DNA from: Wohlfahrtiimonas larvae_A
GTDB lineage: Bacteria > Pseudomonadota > Gammaproteobacteria > Cardiobacteriales > Wohlfahrtiimonadaceae
Length of the DNA: 8,466 nucleotides
NCBI GenBank assembly: GCA_040394195.1
Contig: JBEBSR010000074.1
Location: 1-8,466, forward strand
Direction: 5' to 3'
In this document: in pieces, positions 1-5,545 of the stretch
Layout of the letters: every line of letters begins with the position of its first letter
Numbering within the stretch: position 1 is the stretch's first letter
The notes under the pieces: generated by a model
Seen by the model: only the letters and a program-made list of their open reading frames with translations
Told to the model about the DNA's origin: nothing
Database searches by the model: none
Translations under genes and position numbers: made by a program

Positions 1-244
1 TACCAATTTCAACCAAGCCTTCACCCACTTTTTGAACACCAACGCCAGAACCACCGCCAGTCACAGTAATCTTTATCTTTGGATTCACCTTCATAATATT
101 TTGTGCAGCTTGCTTCATCACAGGAATGTGTGCTGTTCCACCAGCAATATCTATTTTGCCTGTTTCATCTTTGAATTCATCTAAGTTAGCTGCTGATGCT
201 GTAAAACCTAATATTAATGCGGTTGATAGTAATAACTTTTTCAT
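1..244 (-). CDS. pstS: PstS-type phosphate ABC transporter substrate-binding protein, N-terminal part
   Basis: This is the first 81 codons of a periplasmic phosphate-binding protein; the rest lies beyond the left edge. It starts MKKLLLSTALILGFTASA, a classic Sec signal peptide with an A-S-A cleavage site, followed by ANLDEFKDETG. Two stretches mark the family: GGTAHIPVMKQAAQNIM and TGGGSGVGVQKVGEGLVEIG, where the Gly/Ser-rich loop matches the phosphate-contacting loop of PstS-like binding proteins. Family members capture inorganic phosphate for the PstCAB importer. An AAAAGGAT ribosome binding site lies at 251-258 (minus). Any pstC, pstA or pstB partners would lie downstream, to the left, outside the window. 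I saw no clear Pho box in the 98 bases upstream. The family call is firm from motifs; the ligand is inferred from family. Confidence 0.85.
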   Translation of the reverse strand, partial: MKKLLLSTALILGFTASAANLDEFKDETGKIDIAGGTAHIPVMKQAAQNIMKVNPKIKITVTGGGSGVGVQKVGEGLVEIG

Positions 245-342
245 CGTTTTATCCTTTTATTAATGAGCTATTCAACTAATGATAGACATTAACATAATCA
301 CAAAATTTAATAATGATATAAATCCATAATTCATTATCCTAC

Positions 343-1086
343 TTAGAATTCAGCTTTTAATGGATAATTTTCTGGAATATTATATTGTTGCATTTGCTCA
401 TCAAATATCATGATGAAAGACTGATCTTTAAACTCAGTGCCAATATAATGACCATTCAATGTAATCTTAATGTCATACATTTTCTGCTGATCATTAGGAA
501 TAAACTCATAGTTTCCCTCGATCATATCGCTGAGATCTTCATGATCACCACCTGCATAATGGCTACTATCATCATAAAAAGTTGGGATATAAGAATTAAA
601 AATCTTACCATTATGATCGCCCACAACCATAATGCCACCTTGAGAAATACCTTGCCCCATATAACCTGTTTCAGTCACAAAACCATAACTATTGAAGCCA
701 ATTTTTTGAAATTGATAATCTGTTGGCGCATAACCTGATGAACCTGCATCAATGAACAACTCCTGTGCAATCACTTTACTCTCAAAGCCTTCGCCATTAT
801 CTTCAATGATTAAGCCAATGTTACCTTGTAAAACATGTGCTTTTTCAAAGTTATCACCCACGGCTAAATAGTAGGTTTTATAATGCCCTTCTTGTGCTTC
901 ATTTGGCACAGCTTCATTTGCATACAATGATATGCAATATTGATTTGTGCCACTTTCTGTTTCTTTCATCGCAAAATAACACATCTCTGATTCAGAATAT
1001 TCTTTATAAGCTTCTTTCATCACATCTGTTTTTGCAGATGCCAATGGCATTGCTAGCATTAATCCTAAAATCGCGTATTTTTTCAT
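343..1086 (-). CDS. Secreted protein of unknown function
   Basis: I do not recognise a characterised family. The protein has 247 residues from the ATG at 1086. It begins with a signal peptide, MKKYAILGLMLAMPLASA, cut before KTD, so it is probably periplasmic or exported. Two cysteines (C36 and C51 from this start) could form a disulfide. The middle is rich in Gly and aromatic residues, with AHVLQGNIGLIIED and GYMGQGISQGGIMVVGD; the C-terminal third is acidic. The spacing AHVxxGxxGL followed by GYxGQGI is one I associate with uncharacterised secreted proteins of Gammaproteobacteria, but this is memory of a pattern, not a match. An upstream in-frame ATG at 1095 would add three residues, but the only Shine-Dalgarno-like GGA (1096-1098) abuts it. 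That GGA sits 9 bases from the ATG at 1086, so 1086 is preferred. The start region is folded into a hairpin (see 1091-1135). Confidence 0.75.
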   Translation of the reverse strand: MKKYAILGLMLAMPLASAKTDVMKEAYKEYSESEMCYFAMKETESGTNQYCISLYANEAVPNEAQEGHYKTYYLAVGDNFEKAHVLQGNIGLIIEDNGEGFESKVIAQELFIDAGSSGYAPTDYQFQKIGFNSYGFVTETGYMGQGISQGGIMVVGDHNGKIFNSYIPTFYDDSSHYAGGDHEDLSDMIEGNYEFIPNDQQKMYDIKITLNGHYIGTEFKDQSFIMIFDEQMQQYNIPENYPLKAEF

Positions 1087-1090
1087 TTTA

Positions 1091-1135
1091 ACCATTCCAA
1101 TACAATTTCTATGTTATGTAATTGTATAGAATGGT
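1091..1135 (-). promoter_or_regulatory. RBS-masking hairpin in the leader of the secreted-protein gene
   Basis: Arms 1091-1107 and 1120-1135 are inverted repeats. In the minus-strand RNA, ACCAUUC pairs with GAAUGGU (7 bp) and AUACAAUU pairs with AAUUGUAU (8 bp). One U·G wobble plus a bulged U lies between them, and the loop is 12 bases. The 3' arm contains the only Shine-Dalgarno-like GGA and the alternative ATG at 1095. The preferred ATG at 1086 lies four bases past the stem. The structure would therefore hide the ribosome binding site if transcription starts upstream of 1135. It could instead be a DNA operator. The repeat is seen directly; the role is inferred. Confidence 0.5.
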
Positions 1136-1150
1136 AACTCAATTAACTAC

Positions 1151-1160
1151 TAGTGCACTA
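1151..1160. repeat. Perfect 10-bp palindrome, possible operator
   Basis: TAGTGCACTA reads the same on both strands. It lies in the divergent region between the secreted-protein gene and pheC, 12 bases upstream of the proposed pheC -35 element. A 10-bp perfect palindrome could bind a dimeric repressor, but one this short also arises by chance in AT-rich DNA. Confidence 0.2.
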
Positions 1161-1172
1161 TACAAATAATGC

Positions 1173-1201
1173 TTGTGAGAACCCATGGATGTTGATATAG
1201 A
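1173..1201 (+). promoter_or_regulatory. Candidate sigma-70 promoter for pheC
   Basis: TTGTGA at 1173-1178 (4 of 6 to the -35 consensus) and TATAGA at 1196-1201 (4 of 6 to the -10 consensus) are separated by exactly 17 bases. A TG one base upstream of the -10 (1193-1194) makes it an extended -10. Transcription would start near 1208, giving a leader of about 38 bases before the pheC ATG. This is by eye only. Confidence 0.4.
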
Positions 1202-1245
1202 GTTATAAGTTTCAAAGGAAAATATATAACTAATTGGGAGGAATC

Positions 1246-2016
1246 ATGTTGGTGAAAAAAGTATTATTAGCCTCAATCATTGCATTGAGCTTAACAACTG
1301 CAAATGCGCGTCCATTGAATGAAATTGAAGCATCTGGCGTTTTAAAAGTTGGCGTTCCTGGTGATTATGCACCGCTAGCTTTTTATAAAAATGAAGCGCT
1401 TGTGGGCTACGATGTTGATGTTGCAACCGTATTAGCCAAAGACTGGAACCTTAAATTAGAATTTGTTGCAACTAGCTGGCCAACTTTATCCGAAGATTTA
1501 GAAGCGGATAAATTTGATATTGCCATGGGCGGAATATCCTTCACACAGGATCGTAATGATCGTTTTCTATTAACTAAGCCATTAATTCCAGATGGTAAAG
1601 TTGCAATGACACAATGTGAAAAAGCACCGAACTTAAAAACTTTAGAAGCCATCAATCAACCTTCTACTGTTGTTGCTGTCAATCCTGGTGGCACTAATGA
1701 ACGCTTTGTGAATGCTCATCTAGACAAAGCAACGATTGTACGCACGCCAAATAACATCGAAAATATCCAAATGGTTCGTGAAAAAACGGCAGATATGATT
1801 ATCACCGATATGATTGAAGGCAACTACTATCATCACAATGAACCTGCGAATTTCTGTGTTGCGAATGATAAGCCATTTGAAGGCACCGAAAATTCACAAA
1901 TTTACATGAGCCAAAAAGGCAATGTGGAATTAGTTGAGAAATTAAATGGTTGGTTAACCCTTAATAATTTAGCAAACATTGCAGATCAATGGGGCATTCA
2001 GCTTAATAAAGAATAA
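1246..2016 (+). CDS. pheC: Periplasmic cyclohexadienyl dehydratase (prephenate/arogenate dehydratase)
   Basis: PheC dehydrates and decarboxylates prephenate to phenylpyruvate, or arogenate to phenylalanine. The fold is that of an amino-acid-binding protein (SBP_bac_3). Over 256 residues it shows a signal peptide (MLVKKVLLASIIALSLTTANA), the N-lobe signature ESGVLxxGxxGDYxP, then TSWPTL, FDIAMGGIS, NPGGTNERF and TDMIEGN. Glu191 in TDMIEGN aligns with the Glu known as the general acid in Pseudomonas CDT (Glu173 there), which separates the enzyme from non-catalytic binding proteins. Cys124 and Cys204 match the paired cysteines of the Pseudomonas protein, consistent with an oxidised periplasmic location. 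The start is the ATG at 1246, preceded by a strong GGGAGG at 1236-1241; a TTG at 1234 would overlap that site. It is alone on the plus strand and convergent with the helicase. A pure amino-acid-binding role is the alternative, less likely given the Glu and NPGGTNE. Confidence 0.85.
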   Translation: MLVKKVLLASIIALSLTTANARPLNEIEASGVLKVGVPGDYAPLAFYKNEALVGYDVDVATVLAKDWNLKLEFVATSWPTLSEDLEADKFDIAMGGISFTQDRNDRFLLTKPLIPDGKVAMTQCEKAPNLKTLEAINQPSTVVAVNPGGTNERFVNAHLDKATIVRTPNNIENIQMVREKTADMIITDMIEGNYYHHNEPANFCVANDKPFEGTENSQIYMSQKGNVELVEKLNGWLTLNNLANIADQWGIQLNKE

Positions 2017-2048
2017 TGCTATAAAAATTTATAGATAATTAAGACAAT

Positions 2049-2073
2049 AAAAAAGAGGATCAAAAGTCCTCTT
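2049..2073 (-). terminator. Rho-independent terminator of the NERD-helicase gene
   Basis: AAGAGGA (2053-2059) and TCCTCTT (2067-2073) form a perfect 7-bp stem with a 7-base loop. Read on the minus strand, the stem runs into TTTTTTATT, a good U-tract. It begins 42 bases past the helicase stop codon. On the plus strand the following sequence is GTAATC, so it would serve pheC poorly. The AAAAGAGGATCAAA core is shared with the terminator at 5494-5520. Confidence 0.8.
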
Positions 2074-2089
2074 GTAATCAAAATTACAA
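2072..2089. other. Second hairpin overlapping the helicase terminator
   Basis: TTGTAAT (2072-2078) and ATTACAA (2083-2089) form a perfect 7-bp stem around a CAAA loop. It shares two bases (2072-2073) with the terminator stem, so the two hairpins compete at their junction. No U-tract follows on either strand. It might help end pheC transcription or protect the 3' end of one of the convergent messages; its function is not evident. Confidence 0.4.
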
Positions 2090-2114
2090 AAATCTAAACA
2101 TAAAATAGCTACTA

Positions 2115-3902
2115 TTACTTCTTATCAACAGTTATTGACAACTTATCGCAATAAACTGAATCATCGTGATATGTCACTAATAATTTATCTGTTGAACGTG
2201 TAATTGCAACATATAATAATTTTGCTTCATCCTCTATTGCACCATTATGTTTATATGGCATACCAATCGATGGAATACATACAAATGGGAATTCCAAACC
2301 TTTGGATGAATGGATAGAAATAAAACGTATACCATCCATATTATTTTTTTCTGTAGCAATTGGAATGCTTTTAAAATTACACCACTTTTGAATGGCGTCA
2401 CTCATAAATTTATAGCGATGAATCACAGCAATTTCTCGCCAAGGGCGACCATTTTTATGTTCATCAATAATAACATTGATAATAGATTTAGCTTCTTCCT
2501 CTTTATCCTGCTGATCAATGTGTAAAACCTGTGGTTTAACTCCAATTCGCCCTGCACTTTCAGGCATTAATAAAGGAATAGAATCTTCATCCTCATCTTC
2601 TTTTGTCACGTAATTATCTGCAATGCTTTGGGCAAAATTAAGTATTTCTAAAGGATTGCGATAATTGACTTTCAAAATTGTTGTACGGCCAACAGCTTTG
2701 ATACCGATACCTGAAAATGTTTTGATTTTTTTCTTCTCAACACCATAAATAGATTGAGCATCATCATAGAGTAATAGTAACGTGTCAGAAGATTCATTCA
2801 GCATAGGCATCAATATTTTGAACCAATCTTCTTCAAAATCATGTCCTTCATCAATTAAGATTGCATCATATTGATGAGTGGTAATTTTTCCTTCTTCTAC
2901 ATTTTTCTGCATATAAGCAACAAGATCTGCACTATATAAATCAGAATTATCATTTTTAGGTGGTAACTCACATTCATGAGTTTTCAATTGTTCATAACAC
3001 CACTGATGAAAATTATGCGTATGCACCAAATCTGTTAAGTTTTTACTATCAAAATAACGATGAAGATCTTTGGCTAGCTCTTTGTTATAACACATCACTA
3101 AAATAGGTTTTTTCACTGCTTTTGCAAGATGTTCTGCACGATATTTTAAAATTAATGTTTTACCAGAACCTGCAACACCATGAATGACTCTGTGCCCTGA
3201 TCCTAAACTTCTCGCCATTTGCTCTTGGTGTAAATCCATAACACGCAATATTCCCATTGCTTTAGGTGCTTGAATCTCTACAATTTCAGAACCAAACAAT
3301 TCAGCTTGTTTCATAGGAATACAAATTTCTGGATACAACGTGCCACGAATAAATTGCACATCATTATCTGCAATTGGATATTTCATACTAAAAGGTAAAA
3401 TATTCCATAGTTTTTCTTGAAATGCTTGATCATCCACAGTGTCATACATTTCATCACTGCAAATCACAAATTTTTCATCTAGTACTTTGTTCAATCCTGC
3501 GCCATTAAACATTTTTCTTGTGATATTAGTTAAAACCACTCCAGAAGCATAAGCTAATTTTCGACTGGATAAAAAGTTCTTCCCTAGTTTTTCTGTGATC
3601 AAATGCTGAGAGCTTTTTGCTTGTTCTAAAGGATTTTCACACACTTTACTAGGTATACATAATTCGACTTCTTTTGTCGTAAATCGCTCAATATTATCGA
3701 GTTTCCAATCTTTAACTTCTAAGACAATTAATCCCTTACTAGGATTTAATACAACAAAATCAGGATAGCGCCCACTGATTGGAATATTGAACCAACAAAT
3801 TGTCTTATCATCTAATTTATCTTGTAAACGTTCTGCGAAACGTTTTTCCCCTGCCGTCATTGCTCCTTCAGAGCTTCTAATCGTTGGAATAATTAATGCC
3901 AT
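2115..3902 (-). CDS. NERD nuclease-domain / UvrD-like superfamily 1 helicase fusion
   Basis: An intact 595-residue fusion. Residues 10-110 form a NERD (nuclease-related) domain with E19, D48 in PDFVVLN and E62-V63-K64 in LIVLEVKDW, the D...ExK arrangement of PD-(D/E)xK-like nucleases. From about 224 it is a superfamily 1 helicase: Q-motif HQEQ (225-228), Walker A GVAGSGKT (242-249), Walker B ILIDEGHDF (D351, E352), motif III YDDAQSIYG (379-387), motif IV NYRN (413-416), motif V HSSKGLEF (531-538) and motif VI LLYVAITR (562-569, arginine finger R569). All catalytic residues are present. It should unwind and possibly cleave DNA using ATP in the cytoplasm. An acidic run, KEDEDEDS, lies at 434-441. 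The start is ATG 3902 with a weak AAGAGAAAAT upstream; ATG at residue 15 is a less likely alternative. It is its own unit between two terminators. Family knowledge gives no fixed role; repair or phage defence are both possible. Confidence 0.9.
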   Translation of the reverse strand: MALIIPTIRSSEGAMTAGEKRFAERLQDKLDDKTICWFNIPISGRYPDFVVLNPSKGLIVLEVKDWKLDNIERFTTKEVELCIPSKVCENPLEQAKSSQHLITEKLGKNFLSSRKLAYASGVVLTNITRKMFNGAGLNKVLDEKFVICSDEMYDTVDDQAFQEKLWNILPFSMKYPIADNDVQFIRGTLYPEICIPMKQAELFGSEIVEIQAPKAMGILRVMDLHQEQMARSLGSGHRVIHGVAGSGKTLILKYRAEHLAKAVKKPILVMCYNKELAKDLHRYFDSKNLTDLVHTHNFHQWCYEQLKTHECELPPKNDNSDLYSADLVAYMQKNVEEGKITTHQYDAILIDEGHDFEEDWFKILMPMLNESSDTLLLLYDDAQSIYGVEKKKIKTFSGIGIKAVGRTTILKVNYRNPLEILNFAQSIADNYVTKEDEDEDSIPLLMPESAGRIGVKPQVLHIDQQDKEEEAKSIINVIIDEHKNGRPWREIAVIHRYKFMSDAIQKWCNFKSIPIATEKNNMDGIRFISIHSSKGLEFPFVCIPSIGMPYKHNGAIEDEAKLLYVAITRSTDKLLVTYHDDSVYCDKLSITVDKK

Positions 3903-3954
3903 ATTTTCTCTTTGATTTATACTAAATATTTAAAATAATCTTAAAACGGGCACT

Positions 3955-3997
3955 AGCATACATTCTTATGGCAAAAATGGGAATATGACTGATTATA
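3955..3997 (-). promoter_or_regulatory. Weak promoter candidates for the NERD-helicase gene
   Basis: Two overlapping possibilities read on the minus strand. One pairs TTCCCA (3978-3983) with TATGCT (3955-3960) across 17 bases, each 4 of 6 to consensus. The other is a perfect TATAAT (3992-3997) with no recognisable -35. A promoter is expected here because the upstream gene ends in a strong terminator at 4021-4059. Confidence 0.25.
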
Positions 3998-4020
3998 TTA
4001 CGAGTTTATTGAAACCCATA

Positions 4021-4059
4021 AAAACAAAACTTTGGTGCTAATGAAAACACCAAAGTTTT
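4021..4059 (-). terminator. Rho-independent terminator of the carbonic anhydrase gene
   Basis: AAAACTTTGGTG (4026-4037) and CACCAAAGTTTT (4048-4059) form a perfect 12-bp stem with a 10-base loop. On the minus strand the stem ends in TTTT and continues GTTTT. The plus strand also has five T (4056-4060), so it may work in both directions. It begins 26 bases after the carbonic anhydrase stop codon and isolates the helicase gene from it. Confidence 0.88.
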
Positions 4060-4085
4060 TATATTATATAAAGATTAATTAATAT

Positions 4086-4727
4086 TTATTTCTTCACAAA
4101 CATCTCTTTCACAAAATCAACTTCGCCCGTTTCTACTTTATAGAAAGCACCCACAATACCGATTTCACCACCTTCATACATATCTTTTAAAACTGGGCTT
4201 TTTTCTAGAATATGATCAATTGTGTATTCAACATTATGGAAAGCCACCATATCCACTGCTTCTTTAGATTTAATATCCAAATCTGCATGATTAGCTTTCA
4301 CATGATCAATGGATGGCTGAATCTTCGCTAAAAGATTTGTTAAATGCCCCAATTCTTTACAATGGCAAGCGCCTGTAATCGCGCCACAATGAGAATGCCC
4401 TAAAACCATAATCAATTTAGAACCAGCTAATTTACATGCAAACTCCATCGAGCCAATGATATCTTCATTCAATACATTGCCTGCGATACGCGCGCTGAAA
4501 ATATCGCCCAAGCCTTGGTCAAAGATCAATTCAGCAGATGTTCGGCTATCAATACAACTCAAAATGATCGCAAAAGGAAATTGTCCTTCTTTCGTTTCAT
4601 TCACTTGTTCAAGCAAGTTGCTGTGTGCTTTTAAGTTTGCCACAAAGCGTTTATTGCCTTCTTTCAAAAATGACAGCGCCAATTCTGGTGTTAAAGACTT
4701 CTGATCTTCGATGTTATGTAATCTCAT
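4086..4727 (-). CDS. Beta-class carbonic anhydrase
   Basis: The enzyme interconverts CO2 and bicarbonate in the cytoplasm with a zinc ion, supplying bicarbonate to carboxylases and helping pH balance. It has 213 residues, normal for the bacterial beta class. The zinc site is complete: C58 and D60 in SCIDSR, with R62 completing the Asp-Arg dyad, then H111 and C114 in GHSHCGAI. The substrate-pocket stretch SAELIFDQGLGDIFSARIAGN (65-84) and SMEFA (93-97) are typical. There is no signal peptide. The start at 4727 is supported by GGAAG at 4735-4739, seven bases upstream. It is a single-gene unit with its own terminator. In Gammaproteobacteria such genes are often called can or cynT; with no cyn genes nearby I leave the symbol empty. 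Confidence 0.92.
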   Translation of the reverse strand: MRLHNIEDQKSLTPELALSFLKEGNKRFVANLKAHSNLLEQVNETKEGQFPFAIILSCIDSRTSAELIFDQGLGDIFSARIAGNVLNEDIIGSMEFACKLAGSKLIMVLGHSHCGAITGACHCKELGHLTNLLAKIQPSIDHVKANHADLDIKSKEAVDMVAFHNVEYTIDHILEKSPVLKDMYEGGEIGIVGAFYKVETGEVDFVKEMFVKK

Positions 4728-4851
4728 TGTTTAACTTCCAAACGATGGTAAAGAATTAGACAATTTACTCCGATTTTGCCAAAAATGGAGAGAATGAAAA
4801 ATATTAATTCAAAACCTGTATAGACAACCTTACGAAATTAACACTGATAAA

Positions 4852-4944
4852 TTACATCTCATTCAAGATCAATTGCTTGATTTTAACAGCTTTCTCAAAG
4901 TGATCGAGCTTGTGCATTTTGATCCACCAAGTGGCTGCTTCCAT
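4852..4944 (-). pseudogene. Short coding-like scrap, possible C-terminal gene remnant or 30-aa small ORF
   Basis: The minus strand reads 30 codons from ATG 4944 to TAA 4852. It begins MEAATWWIKMHKLDHFEKAV and continues KIKQLILNEM. It reads like the amphipathic helical end of a larger protein. Base composition is about 39% GC, near that of the housekeeping genes and well above the neighbouring AT-rich gene. There is no Shine-Dalgarno sequence, and an in-frame TAA lies six bases before the ATG, so translation is doubtful. I do not recognise the parent family. The plus strand is also open here, so the strand is not certain. Confidence 0.35.
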
Positions 4945-4958
4945 TAATAATTAAGATA

Positions 4959-5348
4959 CTAAAACTCTAAAAAGTCATCATTTTCATAATAATAATTTAA
5001 CGCCTTCACATATTCTTCATCTGTAGCATCAATTTTTTGCTCATATACTGAACAAATTACTGACATAAAGGATTCTCCAGAATATATTACAGTTAATTTT
5101 TTTTCATAGAAAATAGCAGGATATATTTCTTCATCCTCTATTATTTCAGGATAATCTGCATAAAAATAATGATTGTTTAATGTTAGTTTGCTTTCATTTT
5201 TATTATCTGAATATATATAAAATAATCTAAAGTCAATATATTGATTATCTATATTCATACCGTCATAGTTATTGGGAAATTTTATTATTATTCCTTTTGC
5301 CCATTCAATAATTTTTGATAATGGATAATTCATATTCTTTTGTAACAT
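4959..5348 (-). CDS. Small acidic hypothetical protein, possibly immunity-like
   Basis: The protein has 129 residues with no signal peptide or membrane segment, and is rich in Asp, Glu, Asn and Tyr. It opens with a helical stretch, NYPLSKIIEWAKGI (7-20). The end, IDATDEEYVKALNYYYENDD (106-125), recalls DUF7716-type small proteins, a family name given from memory and not certain. Proteins of this size and charge are often immunity partners of toxins, but no toxin gene is present. The start ATG 5348 has a good AGGAAG at 5358-5363, nine bases upstream; Met6 has none. GC is about 22% by hand count over 5041-5340, well below its neighbours, suggesting recent acquisition. An A8 run at 5097-5104 lies inside the gene. 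It sits 14 bases upstream of a coding scrap and between two conserved transcription units. Confidence 0.65.
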   Translation of the reverse strand: MLQKNMNYPLSKIIEWAKGIIIKFPNNYDGMNIDNQYIDFRLFYIYSDNKNESKLTLNNHYFYADYPEIIEDEEIYPAIFYEKKLTVIYSGESFMSVICSVYEQKIDATDEEYVKALNYYYENDDFLEF

Positions 5349-5393
5349 GTAGATATTCTTCCTAAATTTAAAATTTCAGCATGCGATATATAG

Positions 5394-5492
5394 AACCAAA
5401 ATGCTATTCAATCACTAGAAAAACATAGCTTTAATAAAGTATTAGAAGGCTCAAAAGCTTACAATTTAAATAATCATAAAATTGAATCTTAA
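5394..5492 (+). pseudogene. Coding-like scrap without a start codon
   Basis: After a TAG at 5391 the plus strand is open for 32 codons, ending TAA at 5490-5492. It includes IQSLEKHSFNKVLEGSKAY. It has no start codon or ribosome binding site and is AT-rich. It may be the tail of a lost gene opposite the small acidic protein gene, or a chance reading frame. I do not recognise it. Confidence 0.15.
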
Positions 5493-5493
5493 C

Positions 5494-5520
5494 AAAAAAG
5501 AGGATCAAAGATCCTCTTTT
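5494..5520 (-). terminator. Rho-independent terminator of the dat-ddc operon
   Basis: AAAAGAGGAT (5496-5505) and ATCCTCTTTT (5511-5520) form a perfect 10-bp stem with a 5-base CAAAG loop. On the minus strand it ends in TTTTTTG. It begins 26 bases beyond the ddc stop codon. Its core is nearly the same as that of the terminator at 2049-2073, although the genes served are unrelated. Confidence 0.88.
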
Positions 5521-5545
5521 CAATACTCGCAATAATTAATAATAA

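Noticed and set aside
310..336. ATAATGA/TCATTAT inverted repeat downstream of the secreted-protein gene as a terminator
   Set aside because: The 7-bp stem is all A-T but one pair, the loop is 14 bases and no clear U-tract follows on the minus strand.
245..342. Pho box upstream of pstS
   Set aside because: No pair of CTGTCAT-like 11-base repeats could be seen; only a lone ATGTCTATCAT, which is not enough.
1141..1165. Resemblance of ACTAGTGCA to a TrpR operator half-site upstream of pheC
   Set aside because: Only one half-site is recognisable; the other half does not fit the symmetric operator. No TyrR-like TGTAAA-N6-TTTACA box was found either.
1234..1245. Upstream TTG start for pheC
   Set aside because: Starting at 1234 would put the GGGAGG ribosome binding site inside the coding region. 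ATG 1246 has that site at proper spacing and gives a normal signal peptide.
1407..1655. Minus-strand open frame of 82 codons inside pheC
   Set aside because: It is antisense to the conserved pheC coding region and shows no ribosome binding site or recognisable domain.
507..1827. Shared string DMIEGNY in both the secreted protein and PheC
   Set aside because: Seven shared residues in unrelated contexts and on opposite strands; nothing around them aligns, so it is taken as coincidence.
2019..2034. CTATAAA/TTTATAG palindrome after pheC as a terminator
   Set aside because: Only a two-base loop separates the arms, the stem is nearly all A-T and no T run follows.
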